Below, piece after piece: positions 10,701 through 21,273 of a DNA stretch of 26,635 bases (positions are counted from its first letter, which is position 1; every line of letters begins with the position of its first letter). A program made the translations under genes and the position numbers. This DNA comes from Pelomyxa schiedti (lineage: Eukaryota; Evosea; Pelobiontida; Pelomyxidae): positions 1 to 26,635 of the forward strand of contig JAHLWZ010001038.1 in assembly GCA_020536535.1 (NCBI GenBank). Reading direction: 5' to 3'. Under the pieces are notes generated by a model, which saw only the letters and a program-made list of their open reading frames with translations, was not told the DNA's origin and searched no databases.

Positions 10701-13700
10701 GGATCTGATTGAAAAGAGCTTGGGTCACTATGATTATGAGCAGAGGTAGCCAGATCAGAAGCTCTCCTGCTATACTCTTCCAGAAGATAAGATAAGCTAA
10801 CAATCATCGAGCTGCGGGTATGGGTTGCTTCGTCCCAAGTTGATATGTTGTGCACTTTCCCAGTCCATAGCGTGAAGTCAACCGCTTTGCCCTTTGCTGC
10901 ATCAATGTCTGTCTGGTATAAGTGATATTTCACAATAGATACACCTACAGAGCGTTCTATCCAGTTCTTGAAAGATGTCTGCTGCCGACAAGAGCTCTGG
11001 CATTGCATTGGAGTTGTTGTAGCTTGGATAAAGCAGCCCCATGGTCTGCTTTTCCACCAAGTAGTTCAAATGTGGTACGAATCTTCTAATATTACAGAAG
11101 GACCAAACTGGCTTTTACATACGAAGTCAAATTGGCCGTGTATGAAGTTTCTTTATATGCATATATAAACCCACTAACAAACATTAACAATGAAGAATTA
11201 AAACAAGGCGTACCTCAAAGCCCAACGAGAGATGGCATATGTAATTGTAGTATTTACCAGTATAACTGCAGAAATTAGAAAGGTCTGGGAATACAGTGGG
11301 AGTACCTCCAAGAACAGTAAAAATGGACAAATACAACTGTCTACGAAAAATAAGTGCAAATTGAAATGTGACGTGTAGAATACTTGAAAACAGAACTTTC
11401 CAGAGTGGCAACCCGCTCTTTGTACCACTGAATTTTTTGGGAATCCTGCGAGCGTTTGTGCAGTGATTGCTTCTGTGCTGCAAGTTGAGCCTGTGGATTG
11501 GATGGAGGTGTAACCGAACGTTCTTTTTCAAAACTGAATTCAGGTAAAAGTTGTTTGGACACTTACTGTCACTGTTCTTGAACTTAACAGTTGTGAGACC
11601 ACTCTCACCAAATGACTCTGGAGCTATTTGATTATGTCTAAAAGGTTTACGATGCTTATGATGCTTTGTCTATTTGGTATAAGAAACTGGGCCCAAAAGG
11701 TAAAAAACCTAACTGTATTTTCCTCCAATGAGTCCGCAGCAGCATACATAATTTGTGCTTGATGAGGGTCATTTTTTATCTTTTTTTTGTTTTTGGTTTT
11801 TTTTTTTCCCTTTGGATGAAATTGAGATACCTGATCTAAAAACAAGGCATACTGACGGAGAACCCGTGAGGATTTTGGGAACTTTTTCTTCAATCGTTCA
11901 TAGATCTCTGTAGCACTTTTTTCGGCGCTGTCAAGGGTAGCCACATGTTCAGGTAAGCTTCCAATATTTCGAATAAGTAGTTGCTGAAAGGGGTAAACTT
12001 CAGTACAAGAAATTTAATAGAAAACCTGCCAAAATTGGCACAATGCATCTTGAGCTTTTTTGTGATTTTTCTCAGCCTGTCTGAAGCCCTTTCATTTTGT
12101 TTATTTTTCAAAAGAAAGCTGATGGAAGAAGTACAAATTCAATTTCCTCATTTCCGCCATCAAATGCCCTTGTTTTTTCTCTCCTATACTCCTCCAGGCG
12201 AATGATCAATAATTTTGTGTCAGGCCACTGATTGTCATGACTCTGGGCACGTTGAATATGTATTGCCACCGTTTGAAGTTCTTCAGATTGCTGGAGCAAA
12301 AACAGAGAAAAAAGCTGTTTTCCATAAAACAGGCAAGGTAAAAACCAGGTGACGTTAGGGACAGAAAAAATTACAATTTCTGGATTCGGTCCCGGGTGGG
12401 TTTCAATAAAGGAAAAGAGTATGCGTGTCATATTATCGACAGTGTCCCTTGTTGTACTGGTCTAAAACAGACTTAGTCTCAGAAAGGAAAGACACAAATA
12501 GGTACGTTGGTGGTAAGATCCCAGTATAGGTGGAAAGCTACCATATGCACAGAACGCAAGGACTTCGAAATTTGGGTTACAAGACTCTGGTTATCGGTTG
12601 TCTCATTATCAAATAGAATTTTGCTCAGGTTTCTGGAAGAGCATTACTCTTACTGCACACAAAAAAGGAGTATGCCTTTTTAGAGAGATGTTAGTCCAAT
12701 GAAAGAAGGCCATTCCACCTAAGCAGCTTAACACAGGCACCAGAACTGCTGAACAAATAACAGCAATTAGGATATCTCTGGCATTTTCAGGAAAAACCTG
12801 CATTGAAAATGAGGAGTCGTTAAAGAATATTGGAGATACCGATTGGAAAAAAGCTATTGCTGATGATGTTAATACAGCACTAAAGCCCCCTATCTTTAGA
12901 TAGTTTGCCCACCACTTGTAATACGGCGCATAATACAAGGTATATAGAATACAACAAGCACACCCAAGCACAATTATGGAAGCGACCTGAAGGATGTCAT
13001 TACTCCAAGGAGAAAAAAAAAAGAATTCTTACAATTCCTTGGCAAACAGTTACGCTAATCACTGGATACCTGAGGTATCGGGAAAAGCATGAGGCTAGGG
13101 CTACCTTCAGTTCTTTAGAAATATAAGTGCATTGGGCAGAAAAACAAACAGTTATAAATTGAATAATTTCAACTCGAGATAGAAATCGAGCCAGGGGATG
13201 CTTTGATGATATGTGGCAATCATACTGAGAGGACGTGCTTAAGAACGCAATGACAGTCCCAATAATCAAGAGGAGTCCCATTATAATAGATTGTGAAATC
13301 TGAGTTAGTTTTAGAAGGAAAACTTGAAGAGTAGCACATTACCATGGATCCTGAGCTGCAAGAATAATCCATCCCCTCGGGAGCTATACTACTGCATACG
13401 AACACTGCTAACGTTGTATAAGCCAGAGGTGCATATAATACCGTAGAAAAAAGTTCAACCTATGTGTGATAGTCAATACATTCGTATTCTTTTTGGAGCA
13501 CTTTGCATTTATTTTTATATGAATTGTATAGAAGGGAAAAAGTTGGAGCATTACTTCCAGATGCAATAGTGAGGCGAATTTTCCTTCATACTGGAAATTT
13601 GTTTTATATTTGAATACAACAAAAACCCCCAGGAGGCACAGGGAAAGCAGATAGACCGTAAAAACAATTTCAAGTACCAAAATGGATGCTATGTGTTCTA

Positions 13701-14455
13701 AGGAAAGCTACTTTCGTGCAAACAACATACTATAATTGTAGTTGACTCCAAGAGTGCGAGGAAAAGATACAACTTTGAGGAATGTCTTCCAACTTGAGTT
13801 AAGGCTCAACCATCCTAATGTAGGGTCCAAAGTGAAGCTCAGCATCTAAATAAACAGTAAACAAATAGGCAAGCAAAACCCACGATACCTGTATAAACTG
13901 TATGATACACAAAGGCACGGAAATGTGAGAACTACTCTTTGAGCACGCCATCTGGCACCAATGAGTAAGGCCTGTCTTGAGTCTTCTGACCATCAACTCA
14001 CTGATGCCGAATGTGGAGGAACTAGAAGATGAAGAAGATCCCGAGGAACCTGACGAAGCCAGAGAATTAGACAAACTGACAGGAGCCGACGCCGACGTGT
14101 TAATTGAGACGCCGTCTTCGTCGTCCGTGTCGTCCCCCTCGTGCACAGAGGGGGGAATAGCCATGGTGCTCGCCTCTTCAGTGTCAGTGTCTCTGTCGTT
14201 GTAGTAGTCGGTGTCATCACCGTTGATCGTGTTCGAAAGTCCTTTCGGCGTTGTCGTTCCTGAGACGCGGCCAGCACTTGCCCAGCCTTCTGTGGCTTTT
14301 GGTTTTGTTCTCATAGCCAGAGAGCCTGCCCTTGGTCTCAAGACGCCCATACTGCTATGGTGTGATTCGTGGTGTCTTGTACTCCCAGGCTCAGTGTGGG
14401 GTGTATTGGTGGTCGTGTTTCCGGTACGCAAGTCGAGATCTCCGCGACTGGCCAT
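7721..14455 (-). CDS. Multi-pass membrane PAS adenylyl cyclase (TmcB-like)
   Basis: Makes cAMP from ATP; predicted 1676 residues in 34 exons: 13889-14455, 13771-13845, 13555-13707, 13343-13459, 13033-13299, 12840-12986, 12661-12797, 12506-12623, 12375-12461, 12135-12290, 12026-12088, 11831-11983, 11709-11779, 11609-11623, 11384-11533, 11306-11340, 11214-11265, 11123-11150, 10990-11085, 10580-10912, 10415-10540, 10281-10368, 10113-10233, 9986-10068, 9661-9923, 9580-9621, 9043-9524, 8927-8999, 8788-8884, 8693-8738, 8505-8646, 8319-8459, 8062-8274, 7721-8014. Order: Ser-rich leader (1-165), multi-helix membrane region (about 170-490), TPR-like block as in TmcB/TmcC proteins (ATEIYERLKKKFPKSSRVLR; about 560-705), further helices near 765, 960, 1060 and 1245, PAS domain (about 1300-1410), class III catalytic domain (about 1462-1640). 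Metal Asp in FADIV and TIGDCYM, purine-selecting Lys (KTIGD) and Asp (YDIW), and Asn/Arg in VNMASRM are present, which favours adenylyl over guanylyl activity. Least certain: exon 11609-11623 and the boundaries at 12374 and 12623. Confidence 0.83.
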
Positions 14456-14815
14456 ACTTGTGTGTCTGTTGTGGGTCTTGGGGTGCTTGGTTATTAATGT
14501 AATGTTTGTTAATTTTTCTGTTGTGTTTCGTTATAATGCGTGCAGGGAAGTACTGCCAAGAAACCGTTCCTTCTAGATTTGTTTGTTCCTACACATGTTA
14601 ATTTCTTTTTTTGACTCTCTTTGAGTCGCAGAGTGGCGAACGGATTCGACGTCGAATTTTTTCATCGTGCAAAGTTCGTTTGTTTTCAATGATATTTAAA
14701 TACACAGTTGAACTCGCGTGATTTTTTCCCTCCTGCTTAGCTGATGCACACGTACAGCCGGGGGTTTGGGTTGTTGATTAATGTGTGGGTGATGCCCATC
14801 CATCACATTTGATCA
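14456..14815. other. Intergenic region upstream of the cyclase gene
   Basis: Lies between the stop of the Thr-rich gene and the cyclase start, both read leftward, so it holds the cyclase promoter and leader. It is fairly AT-rich around 14590-14710 (TATTTAAAT near 14692). No exon or clear core promoter element is recognised. Confidence 0.45.
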
Positions 14816-17231
14816 TCAATAGGTGGGCTTGGGCAAGGGCATGGGTGTCACACAGTGTCCAACGGACCGTCTGCCGCCCAGGAATAGAAACGAGGTGTAT
14901 TGCACTGGCTTCTCGGAGGGATCCTTTGGTACGAGAACGATGGAGTGAGTGTGCTCGGGGAGATACGGGTGATCCCTGTGGAATCGGTGTATGTGAATGA
15001 TTGTCTGCCGGATATCTTTGTACTCTACAACAAGTGGGGGCCTGTCATGGTAAAAGTGAGAATAGTCATTCAATTACACCGCAAGAACCTTGTGGATGTT
15101 GTCCCCAAGTAAGCTGATTTGCTTTTGCACATATATCCATGCCCAATGAATAAGGTCTTCATAGTAAACGCCACTTTTTGTACATTCATTCCATTGTGCA
15201 CCATAACATGGGCATGGTCGGGGAGCATCTCCAGTGTATCCTCTAACTGTGCTACCATTTGTTTAAGCCGTGTACATTCCTCACTGATTAATTGGACACC
15301 AATGGCAGCTGAAGTTTGGTTACGCAACCTACAGGGAGATCAGATTGAAAGGACTACGAATTCTTGCTACCGATTCAGTACATGAGAAACGCGGCAGCTA
15401 TATCTCTTAGTTGCTGCGATCATATCTGGTGTGGCACTATTCTGACCTATTTTGACAGTAGCCTATATGTTTCAATTAGAAATTGGGTGATTGGAAAGAA
15501 AAAAACCTTCGAGAAAATTCCATCAGAAGGTGGAGGAGCAATTTCTCTTGAGGGGGGAACACCCGAAGAAGCAATGTTCGTTGAAAATGGGGGATAAGGC
15601 TCCACGTCATGAACACAGGGAAGTTCAATCTTACCCCATTTCCAGCAATGGGAATGTGGTGGAACCTCAGATAACGCCGTTCGCACATGGGAGAGGAGTG
15701 CGTCAATCTGCGAGCACCATTCATATAGCCAGCCTAGGGCTCGGTTCCATGCTGCCCACTCTACTACCATAGATGGAACAGGCCAAGGCAGAGGAGCTTT
15801 CATCAGCTCAAGTTCAGTTGGCCACATAGCACTGCAGGCATCAAACAGTTCAAAGAAAGGAGCAGCAGCAACGTCGAGAGATTCACTGCTCCCAGTGGGA
15901 ACCCACCCATCTGTCTTAATAATTGCTGCTGAAGCCAAATCTAATATCGCCTTTGGTATCATTGTAGAATTTGCAGAGAGGGATCCTTAAGAAGAGGTTA
16001 ATTATCAAACGCATTAGCAACAATGAATCAACCGGTTGCGGATTGAGCTTCTACAATTTGCCTTGCAAACGATTTTAGTGTGAGAAGTGCAGTGCAAGCA
16101 ACATGACTCTGAGAAAGATCAACTGGAGTAGAATACATCGCAGGGTCTAAGCGCACACTATTCGATAAATTTCAATTTAGAGGGAAATGGAGACACACCA
16201 AAGGCTGTATGTGCCACATGGTGTGTTACAGCAGCAGATGTTGATGCTGTAGGTTTAGTTTGGGTTGTAATAATTGGAGATGATGCTGCAGGATGGGAGT
16301 GCTCCTCCGCACTTCTCTTTTGGTGGGGGGGTGCATTGTTACGTGAACGGTGAGGCCCGAAATGTGCGAATGTGTTCATCAATCTTGTGTATACCTCATC
16401 AAAAAAGTCATGCGTGTGGGCAGCCGGAACCGGTGGTGAACAGGACTCGGCTTTGCTCACTACCGCTGCACTCTTTGGGCCCACAGTCGGACTTGGAGCA
16501 GTGGCAACAGTGGGAGTTGCGGTCGCTGTGGAGGTTACTGCGGTAGTAGTTGTTGTGGTTGCCGTGGTGGTTGCGTTGCCTTTTACCGCAAGTTCCGGCA
16601 TAAGCCTTTGTGTAACTGGGCCCAGCGGAGGAGGAACAGCTTCACTAACCCCAAAACAGGCCACATTCTGAGGGACTTCGTGCACGACAAATGCACTTTC
16701 GCTTTCCACGGTGCTGGTATTTGCGCCAACAGACACCACTACTCCGGCGCCGCCGCCAGAAGCCAGAGTATCGTCGGCGTCAGTGTTGTTTGTGACCAAG
16801 TTGGCGTCGCGAGCCAGGTGCTCGAGCACGGGGGATACGTCACCAACTGAGAGGGTCCCTAGAGCCTCAACGCCAGTCTCTCTTTTGATTTCGCTCCAAG
16901 TAGCGAAATGAGCAAACGTGGTGGCGTTTTCCGCACTCGTGTCGGCACCATTTCCACTCGGTGAGATCTCGGGAGACGCCGCGCTCGCATTTCCGGTTCC
17001 AGTCGAACTCTGTGCCGCAGTAGTCGTAGTAGTAGTCAAAACACCACTGCACGGGGTAGTAGTTGTAGTCGTAGATCCGGTTGTCGCAGTCGCGGTCGCA
17101 GATCCGGTGTCGACCTGGGCACCCGGATCGGGAATAGGATCTGACGGAAATAATGAAGCACTGTTGGCCTCGAACTCAGCCAACGCCGACACGGACAAAA
17201 TCAACGGCGGCAGCCCCGTTCCATCGGCCAT
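14816..17231 (-). CDS. Thr-rich protein of unknown function
   Basis: Predicted about 679 residues from exons 16199-17231, 16033-16146, 15635-15985, 15371-15446, 15089-15328 and 14816-15041; all phases agree. I do not recognise the family. The first exon codes a low-complexity N-terminus with Thr/Ala/Val runs from long ACN-codon tracts, broken by more ordered pieces (FAHFATWSEIKRETGVEALG, DFFDEVYTRLMNTFAHFG). The middle is well ordered, helical and Trp-rich (VEWAAWNRALGWLYEWCSQI). Next comes an amphipathic, probably coiled-coil stretch (ISEECTRLKQMVAQLEDTLE), then VMVHNGMNVQKVAFTMKT and a C-terminal part including YKDIRQTIIHIHRFHRDHPY. The donor of exon 15635-15985 is ambiguous: using the GT at 15562 instead adds 72 nt in frame. 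The last acceptor is also a choice; another AG gives an Ser/Pro/His-rich end. The start ATG follows a poly-A tract in the leader. Confidence 0.6.
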
Positions 17232-17362
17232 TTTTTTTTTCTTCTTTGGATTTTGACAGGCCGAAAATGAAAAATTGGCCAGATCGTTGATGGTTCAAGA
17301 CAGTCAAAATCAGAGGGCACTTTGTGGGGTTGCCGGCTTGCTTGTGGGCCCACAATGGAGGT

Positions 17363-18706
17363 TCACGGGTGAAAGGAGAAATGTTCAGTGACTTCCTTCA
17401 GTCGTTCGAGTAACTTGAAAGCAATGACCGGGGCACCAGAGGACTCCTCAGTCACGTGCATTTCCGTGAGCGATTCGCTCATTTGGAACAGCAGCCCGCC
17501 TTCAACAAATGCCTGAGCCGCCGTGCACCCTTCGCGGAACCCCGGTGTCCTGATGGGCCTGGCCGCGTCATTGACATCCCACACTTCGTAGGAATCCTCC
17601 CCCTTTTCGGTGATTATGCATAACTGTGACTGGCTGAGAAGTGACAGTGACCTAGAGTCATCGTCTCCAACTCCAATCATATGGGATTGGATCGGCTGAA
17701 TTTTTCCTGTTGCTTCCTCAATGCTGATGGCAAAGTCAGCACCCTCTGACATCACAATAATGGAGCGAGAACCCCCGGTTCTTGGATTGGACAATACACA
17801 GTGGTCACCCCAGAGAATTGGGTCAAGGTTGGGAAGGCACAGGCCAGCACATAGAGGAACAGTTAGGCTCAGAACTGCAAGAGTTTTGGTGCGAGTGGTT
17901 TGCATCAGGTCCACAAGAAGAAACTCACAATAGCTGGAAGAGAAAAGGCGATTTCCGAAGCAAAGCAAGAGGTGGTTTTCGTTGTAGCTGCAAAGTGACA
18001 GCTGGAAGTGCTTCTTCCTGCTGCTAACACTCAGTGGCACAACGGTTGTCTGCCGTTCAAGGGAAGTTGAACCCATTGGGTACAGCTTTGGCAGCTCGAT
18101 TATAAGGAGTTTCTTTCTTGAAGACCGGTCACAGCAAACAAACCACTTAGAGTTCAAGCAGGTAGTCCAGGAGTGTTTCTTCTTTGTCCAGAAAGGCACC
18201 CTTTGGCCTGTCACAACGTCCTGCAGAAAGCACAGTGGGCCTCTTTGCACCATCAAGTAATGCTGAGTAGCCCCCATCAATGCCTCAGTGGCCCTGGCAA
18301 CCCACCACTTCATTTTATGTGTAAGTGTCAGCAGTAGTGGTGACACACCAAAAGTCATCATAACCACATGACAGCCAGCGGTGTAGAACTTGATGCAGTA
18401 GAACCTGGAATGTCCCATAATCCAATTCCGCAGCACCCTCAGCACCAACGTGCTGTCAAACTCCCCTCCAGCGCCGTCTCCACATCCTCCCATAATCGCC
18501 AAAATAGGGACCAACAGTGCGCAGCAGGCACCACAGCGCGGGTGGGTGCCAGCAGCCAACACCCCCACCTGCTCCCTGGCCGTGAGACACGGGGATGACT
18601 GAGAATTATGGGTAACGGAACCTCCCTCGTGCAGTGCATCTGAGGGGGGTTCTACAACAACGACTTTGCCAAAACGTCGTTGTTGTCTGCTATCGCTGGT
18701 TGACAT
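17363..18706 (-). CDS. Intronless probable beta-propeller protein, unknown function
   Basis: Single open frame of 447 residues from the ATG at 18706 (an in-frame ATG at 18772 would add 22). I do not recognise a named family. Beyond a short basic, Ser-rich N-terminus there is a conserved-looking block (LTAREQVGVLAAGTHPRCGA), then regularly spaced beta-rich segments with aromatic and WD-like endings (VARATEALMGATQHYLMVQ, CLNSKWFVCCDRS, SYEVWDVNDAARP). This fits a propeller of about 40-60-residue repeats, as inference only. It is the only clearly intronless gene in an intron-dense window, suggesting retrocopy origin or a recently expanded family. It is divergent from the MFS gene; the 164 bp between the two starts would be a shared promoter. 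Confidence 0.62.
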   Translation of the reverse strand: MSTSDSRQQRRFGKVVVVEPPSDALHEGGSVTHNSQSSPCLTAREQVGVLAAGTHPRCGACCALLVPILAIMGGCGDGAGGEFDSTLVLRVLRNWIMGHSRFYCIKFYTAGCHVVMMTFGVSPLLLTLTHKMKWWVARATEALMGATQHYLMVQRGPLCFLQDVVTGQRVPFWTKKKHSWTTCLNSKWFVCCDRSSRKKLLIIELPKLYPMGSTSLERQTTVVPLSVSSRKKHFQLSLCSYNENHLLLCFGNRLFSSSYCEFLLVDLMQTTRTKTLAVLSLTVPLCAGLCLPNLDPILWGDHCVLSNPRTGGSRSIIVMSEGADFAISIEEATGKIQPIQSHMIGVGDDDSRSLSLLSQSQLCIITEKGEDSYEVWDVNDAARPIRTPGFREGCTAAQAFVEGGLLFQMSESLTEMHVTEESSGAPVIAFKLLERLKEVTEHFSFHP

Positions 18707-18870
18707 CAGGCAACAACTGTGTTTGATGGTTGAAATTCTTGTTACAGGATGTACAAAGAAATGCACAAACATGCGGGAACGGTTTTTCTGTGAAATTCTT
18801 TTCAGTGCTTTTTAATTGTGCTCTTTTGATTCTTCAACAACAAATTAAAAAAACAAAACAAACTTGAAGT

Positions 18871-21095
18871 ATGGCAGACATTACGCGGCAGGAACCTAGT
18901 GACAACAAGCGCACTCGCGAGCACAAGCATCATCACCACCACGACCGACATCGCGACCACAGCCGAGATCTCGACGTTGCTGATCAAACTCGAGCTGGCG
19001 ACGTGGGCGTTACGTCCCCCCAGGAGCGATCTTCGCCTGCTGTAGGAGTGGAATTGGGCCAATTGCGAGGCGCGGAAGCAACGCAAGTAAAGAAGCGCAG
19101 CGACGCCGACCCCGGCGCCAAAGACCGCTCGGACGTCGAGATTGGCGTTGCCGAAAGCGCGGCTCCTGATGCTAATGACAGCTCCTTCGTTGTGGATTCG
19201 AAGGCGCCCGCAAGTGAACCCGGCAGAAACTGCACATCGGAGGATGGAACTAGTGGCGGCATGACTTGGCGCTTGTGGGTTCTTGTGGCAGACATGGTCT
19301 TGATGTCGGTCGGCGCAATGGTGGTTGAAATGTGCTTGATTCCCGCTCTGCCAAAGATATCTACTCAGTTTCCCGAGAACAGTGAGTGGGTACCGTGGGT
19401 GTGTTTTTTTTCTTTTTTTTCCCAAAGTTGTTACATGATTATTTTTTTTTTTTATCTTAACTCCATAAAGGTGATCAGCATATACAATATTGCTGGGGCA
19501 GTTTGGACTCCAATTGCGGGCTCTCTGGCAGACTTCTTTGGTCCCAAGTGGATAACTGTACTGACACTAGTATTGTCCATGTGTGGGCAAGTAATTTGTG
19601 CTCTGAGCTCCAACAGCATTTTCCTTCTGATTGTAGGGCGGTGCATTCAAGGATTTGGAATGGCAGTGAGTTGTTGTTGTTTAGGTATTAATCCGCCGCC
19701 TTCCCCCGTTTTTACTGCACATTCTCTCCCTTTCTTTTTTTTTTTTTTCCCCTTCGTGTAGGTCTTTGTGCTTGCTTTGATTATTGTACGGATGTGCTTC
19801 CCAGGAAAGCTTGTTACACCTCTGATTGCTGTAATGACAAGTATGGTGAGCGTTGGGATGAGCGTTGGGGTGGTGGGTGGTGCTGGAGCCCTGGAATCTA
19901 TTGAATGGAACGTCATATTTTGGGTCACTCTCCCTGTATTCTTTGTGCTCACTGTTATCTTCATTGCATTCATGCCTGGGGCTCCTAAGTGGTTGAGAAG
20001 GTTGCCCACTTGTTGTAACCGGAGTTTATGGCCAGAGCAAAGTGAATCTGATACCGAGGCAGGGGTCACTCCAGCATCTACCAAGAAGAAGCAAAGCTCC
20101 CTACTAGAAAAGTTTTGGTCATTTGACCCAGTTGGCTGCATACTGCTTATTTGTGGTGTAGTATTACTTCTTATGAGCTTCACTTTCAGTGAGTCGTGGG
20201 GATGGGATGAAGCTAGCACAATCTGCCTCTGTGTAATTGGTGCTGTACTCTTGATTTGCCTGAGTTTTTGGGAACTCTGGGTTGCACAACCTCTCATACC
20301 TGTACGAATACTACTTACCAGAGATCAACTTCTGTTGTCTCTCGTGGCAATTTTTTCTGGATTTGCACAATTCTCCTTTTTCCAGGTTCATCGCAACTGC
20401 ACTCAAAATGCGTTAACATCTTCTAGATTCTCCCTTACCTTTATATGTCGACAGAGATGAGCTATAAGGTTCCACCTGTTTCCCTTAGCTCCAGAATCTT
20501 ATTTTCCTAGATAAGTGTGGATGACATGCTGAAAGTTGGGCTCTATATGCTTCCATTTGGACTAGCTTCTCTCTTTGCCATGCCCCTAACCATTTTCATC
20601 GGGAAATTTCTCGGACATGCAATGGCCACTTCTGTGGCGGCTGCTATTGCCGTACTTGGGACAGGCTTGTACATCGAATTCCATGACACTGTGGCACAGA
20701 CGATTATCTTGAACTGTGTTGCTGGGTGCGGTCTGGGAATGTCTATCATTGCAGTCATGAACCTCATCACAGCCATAAGCAAGCCAGAGCAATTTGGGGC
20801 TCTCTCCGGGGCAAACCTGCTTCTCCGTTTTGTAGGCGGGTCTCTCGGCCCGGTAGTTGTAACTTTGATCCTGACCCACTCGGCCATCATCACCACAGAC
20901 CCAGACACAGGCACCGAGTACAAAGTCTACACTGACGACTCCTTCACACATTCCTACATCTTCCTGACCTGCATTCTCGCTTGTGCCCTTGTGTGCACCT
21001 TTGGCCTCTCTGGTATGTTCAAGTTCTTCTCTGCTGAAGGCAGAAAACAGCTGAAGGCCGCCAACCAACCACAGCCCAGTAACTCCAAGCCATAA
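18871..21095 (+). CDS. MFS transporter, DHA2 (14-helix drug:H+ antiporter) type
   Basis: Predicted 657 residues from exons 18871-19398, 19471-19665, 19762-20385, 20427-20468 and 20511-21095; introns of 72, 96, 41 and 42 nt, all phase 0. The first 130 residues are hydrophilic and cytosolic-looking, with a His-rich stretch near residues 20-31 that might bind metal. Membrane helices begin at about 131 (MTWRLWVLVADMVLMSVGAM). Family signs: PALPKIS, then VISIYNIAGAVWTPIAGSLA, the motif A-like loop LADFFGPKW, VGRCIQGFGMA (motif B-like region), and GANLLLRFVGGSLGPVV near the end. The central loop is charged (about residues 320-345). Length exceeds the usual 450-550 of bacterial homologues because of the leader and loops. 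Substrate cannot be told from sequence. The 42-nt exon restores a helix connection (YLYMSTEMSYKISVDDMLKV). Confidence 0.85.
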
Positions 21096-21273
21096 TAAAA
21101 AGAATAAAAAATTGGCCTGTAAGTTTTTTTTCTTCTTTGTGACATAGTCCTTTTGAGGTGTGGGTGTAGCAGTGCCCCAAAGGAAAAAGAATCAAACGAT
21201 TCTTTAACATCCTAGAACCATCTTTTGGTAGTTGGGAAGGTTGGTTGTGGCAACTGAAATGAGGAGAACATAC

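Noticed and set aside
15089-15328. Prefoldin/URI-like protein
   Set aside because: The segment around LEDTLEMLPDHAHVMVHNGM has a superficial resemblance, but the key prefoldin strand motifs and spacing do not match.
16274-17256. Plus-strand Val-rich frames opposite the Thr-rich protein
   Set aside because: Antisense of ACN-codon tracts, which gives Val-rich chance frames.
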